Assembly: GCF_003660445.1 (NCBI RefSeq)
Contig: NZ_QZVQ01000006.1
Span: 62,001 to 126,000 of the forward strand
Direction: 5' to 3'
DNA from: Croceibacterium ferulae
GTDB taxonomy: Bacteria; Pseudomonadota; Alphaproteobacteria; Sphingomonadales; Sphingomonadaceae
DNA: 64,000 nt
The translations under genes and the position numbers were made by a program. Below the pieces are notes generated by a model. The model ran no database searches. It was not told the DNA's origin and worked only from the letters and a program-made list of their open reading frames with translations. Below are positions 62,290 through 64,000 of the stretch, in pieces. The stretch's first letter is position 1, and every line of letters begins with the position of its first letter.

Positions 62290-64000
62290 CTACTGGCAGG
62301 CGAGGCATTCCTCGTAATCGGTCTGCCCGTCCGCGCCGAGTTCGAACTTGGCGAGGTCGGGCGTGTTGTCCGCCTCCACCCCGCCGCTGCCGGCAAAACC
62401 GGCGCGCTGCATGCTCTTGCTGCGCAGGTAGTAGAGCGACTTGATGCCCTTCTCCCACGCCTGGAAGTGCAGCATCATCAGGTCCCACTTGTCGACATCG
62501 GCCGGGATGTAGAGGTTGAGGCTCTGCGCCTGGTCGATGTAGGGTGTGCGGTCGGCGGCGAATTCCAGCAGCCAGCGCTGATCGATCTCGAAGCTGGTCT
62601 TGAAGGTGGCCTTTTCCTCCACGGTGAGGAAGTCGAGGTGCTGGATCGAGCCGTTCTTCTCCAGGATCGTGTTCCACACGGCCGCCGAGTCCTTGGACTT
62701 GGCCTGCAGCAGGCGTTCCAGATAGGGGTTCTTGACCACGAAGCTGCCCGACAGCGTCTTGTGCGTGTAGATATTGGCCGGGATCGGTTCGATGCACGCG
62801 CTGGTGCCGCCGCAGATGATGGAGATCGACGCGGTCGGCGCGATCGCCATCTTGCAGCTGAAGCGTTCCATCACGCCGACATCCTCGGCATCGGGGCAGG
62901 GGCCGCGTTCCTTGGCCAGGAACATCGACGCCTCGTTCGCCTTGGCATTGATGTGCTGGAACATCTTGAGGTTCCAGGCCTTCGCCATCGCGCTTTCAAA
63001 AGCGATGTTCTTCTTCTGCAGGAAGGAGTGGAAGCCCATCACCCCCATGCCGACGCTGCGTTCGCGCATCGCGGAATAGCGAGCCCGGGCCATCTCTTCC
63101 GGCGCGCGGTCGATGTAATCCTGCAGCACGTTGTCGAGGAAGCGCATCACGTCCTCGATGAAGGTCTTGTCGCCCTGCCACTCGTCCCACGTCTCCAGGT
63201 TGAGCGAGGACAGGCAGCAGACCGCCGTGCGGTCGTTGCCCAGATGGTCGCGGCCGGTGGGCAGGGTGATCTCCGAACACAGGTTGGAGGTCGAGACCTT
63301 CAGGCCCAGCTCGCGATGGTGGCGCGGCATCATCCGGTTCACCGTGTCGGCGAACACGATATAGGGCTCGCCCGTCTGCAGGCGGGTTTCCACCAGCTTC
63401 TGGAACAGCGAACGGGCATGGACCGTGGCGCGGACGGAGCCGTCCTTGGGGCTCTTCAGGTCCCAGTCGGCGCCGGAGCGGACCGCTTCCATGAAATCGT
63501 CGGTCAGCAGCACGCCATGATGCAGGTTCAGCGCCTTGCGGTTGAAGTCGCCGCTCGGCTTGCGGATCTCCAGGAACTCCTCGATCTCCGGGTGGGAGAC
63601 GTCGAGATAGCAGGCGGCCGAACCGCGGCGCAGGCTGCCCTGGCTGATCGCCAGCGTCAGGCTGTCCATCACACGCACGAAGGGAATGATGCCGCTGGTC
63701 TTGCCGTTCAGACCGACCGGCTCCCCGATGCCGCGCACATTGCCCCAATAGGTGCCGATGCCGCCGCCGCGCGATGCCAGCCAGACATTCTCGTTCCAGG
63801 TGCCGACGATGCCTTCCAGGCTGTCTTCCACGCTGTTGAGATAGCAGCTGATCGGCAGGCCGCGCCCGGTGCCGCCATTGGACAGCACAGGGGTGGCGGG
63901 CATGAACCACAGCTTGGAGATGTAGTCGTACAGGCGGCGGGCATGCGCCTGGTCATCGGCATAGGCGTCGGCCACGCGGGCGAACAGGTCCTGGTAGGAT
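62290..64000 (-). CDS. nrdA: Ribonucleoside-diphosphate reductase large subunit, class Ia (5' end missing)
   Basis: The frame is open to the right edge (570 codons present); the ATP-cone and N-terminus lie outside. Seen: SCYLNSVEDSLEG with the first redox Cys, NLCSEITLPT with the radical Cys and catalytic Asn/Glu, RHHRELGLKV, and the C-terminal electron-shuttle pair in ECLACQ. It reduces ribonucleotides with the NrdB radical subunit. It is followed downstream by rnpB in the same direction. Confidence 0.96.
   Translation of the reverse strand, partial: SYQDLFARVADAYADDQAHARRLYDYISKLWFMPATPVLSNGGTGRGLPISCYLNSVEDSLEGIVGTWNENVWLASRGGGIGTYWGNVRGIGEPVGLNGKTSGIIPFVRVMDSLTLAISQGSLRRGSAACYLDVSHPEIEEFLEIRKPSGDFNRKALNLHHGVLLTDDFMEAVRSGADWDLKSPKDGSVRATVHARSLFQKLVETRLQTGEPYIVFADTVNRMMPRHHRELGLKVSTSNLCSEITLPTGRDHLGNDRTAVCCLSSLNLETWDEWQGDKTFIEDVMRFLDNVLQDYIDRAPEEMARARYSAMRERSVGMGVMGFHSFLQKKNIAFESAMAKAWNLKMFQHINAKANEASMFLAKERGPCPDAEDVGVMERFSCKMAIAPTASISIICGGTSACIEPIPANIYTHKTLSGSFVVKNPYLERLLQAKSKDSAAVWNTILEKNGSIQHLDFLTVEEKATFKTSFEIDQRWLLEFAADRTPYIDQAQSLNLYIPADVDKWDLMMLHFQAWEKGIKSLYYLRSKSMQRAGFAGSGGVEADNTPDLAKFELGADGQTDYEECLACQ

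Noticed and set aside
61811-62317. Small reading frames over the rnpB region
   Set aside because: The stretch folds and reads as RNase P RNA, with its universal motifs on the minus strand.
1-64000. CRISPR arrays, transposases, phage structural genes, toxin-antitoxin pairs and secondary-metabolite megasynthases
   Set aside because: Looked for by reading both strands; no repeat-spacer pattern and none of these protein families was recognised.

Overview
The window is gene-dense, high-GC chromosome (about two thirds G+C by eye) from an alphaproteobacterium, most likely a member of the Sphingomonadales (Sphingomonadaceae or Erythrobacteraceae). The signs are a GapR (DUF2312) nucleoid protein, an EipA/DUF1134 envelope protein, a COQ9 protein for ubiquinone synthesis, Psd plus a PmtA-like methyltransferase for phosphatidylcholine, several TonB receptors, and long chains of overlapping genes. 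I see no prophage, insertion sequence, CRISPR array or plasmid function. Almost everything reads as core chromosome with small accessory patches.

Layout. 1-4.4 kb: end of an esterase gene, yebC-ruvC, an S1/P1-type nuclease, an SDR/YbjQ-like pair, gapR and a DUF1244 gene. 4.4-9.7 kb: pyruvate kinase, then a lipid-flavoured patch: psd, a large class III aminotransferase, a DUF962/Mpo1-like membrane protein and a PmtA-like methyltransferase. 9.8-16.7 kb: tRNA-Gly, a CnoX-like thioredoxin/TPR protein, a Lon-N-domain protein, the argB-lipoprotein-YggT-lipoprotein-MarC chain, a tandem universal stress protein and EipA. 16.7-23.4 kb: an aromatic aminotransferase, a leftward chain from SCO through YcgN, a YgjP-type peptidase and a membrane protein to ribD and ribE, then ankyrin and COQ9 genes. 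23.5-29.4 kb: feoA-feoB-ssb, an MDR oxidoreductase, a non-coding stretch with a Zur-box-like palindrome in front of the remains of a TonB receptor gene, a DUF305 gene and a dienelactone hydrolase. 29.5-34.1 kb: typA, an SPFH/NfeD pair, an NDUFA9-like protein and tRNA-Leu.

34.3-46.1 kb is the transport section. A TonB receptor is paired with a secreted M14 carboxypeptidase. Next comes a leftward operon (solute-binding protein, OprO/P-type porin, CitMHS carrier, AbrB-family protein, hydrolase) transcribed away from a TctD/TctE-like two-component system. 46.2-52.5 kb is a complete tripartite RND efflux operon. 52.5-64 kb: tRNA-Val, sppA, pyrB with a degenerate dihydroorotase, bfd-bfr, der, gloA, a TorF-type porin, a metallophosphatase, the RNase P RNA gene, and the large subunit of class Ia ribonucleotide reductase running off the right edge.

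The best leads are the SBP-porin-carrier/two-component locus, the psd/aminotransferase/DUF962-like/PmtA cluster, the decayed receptor behind a Zur-like operator, and a 14-base near-duplication that has moved the feoB start. No wholly unfamiliar multi-gene system is obvious. Functions are assigned from recognised motifs and family memory only; no search was run.
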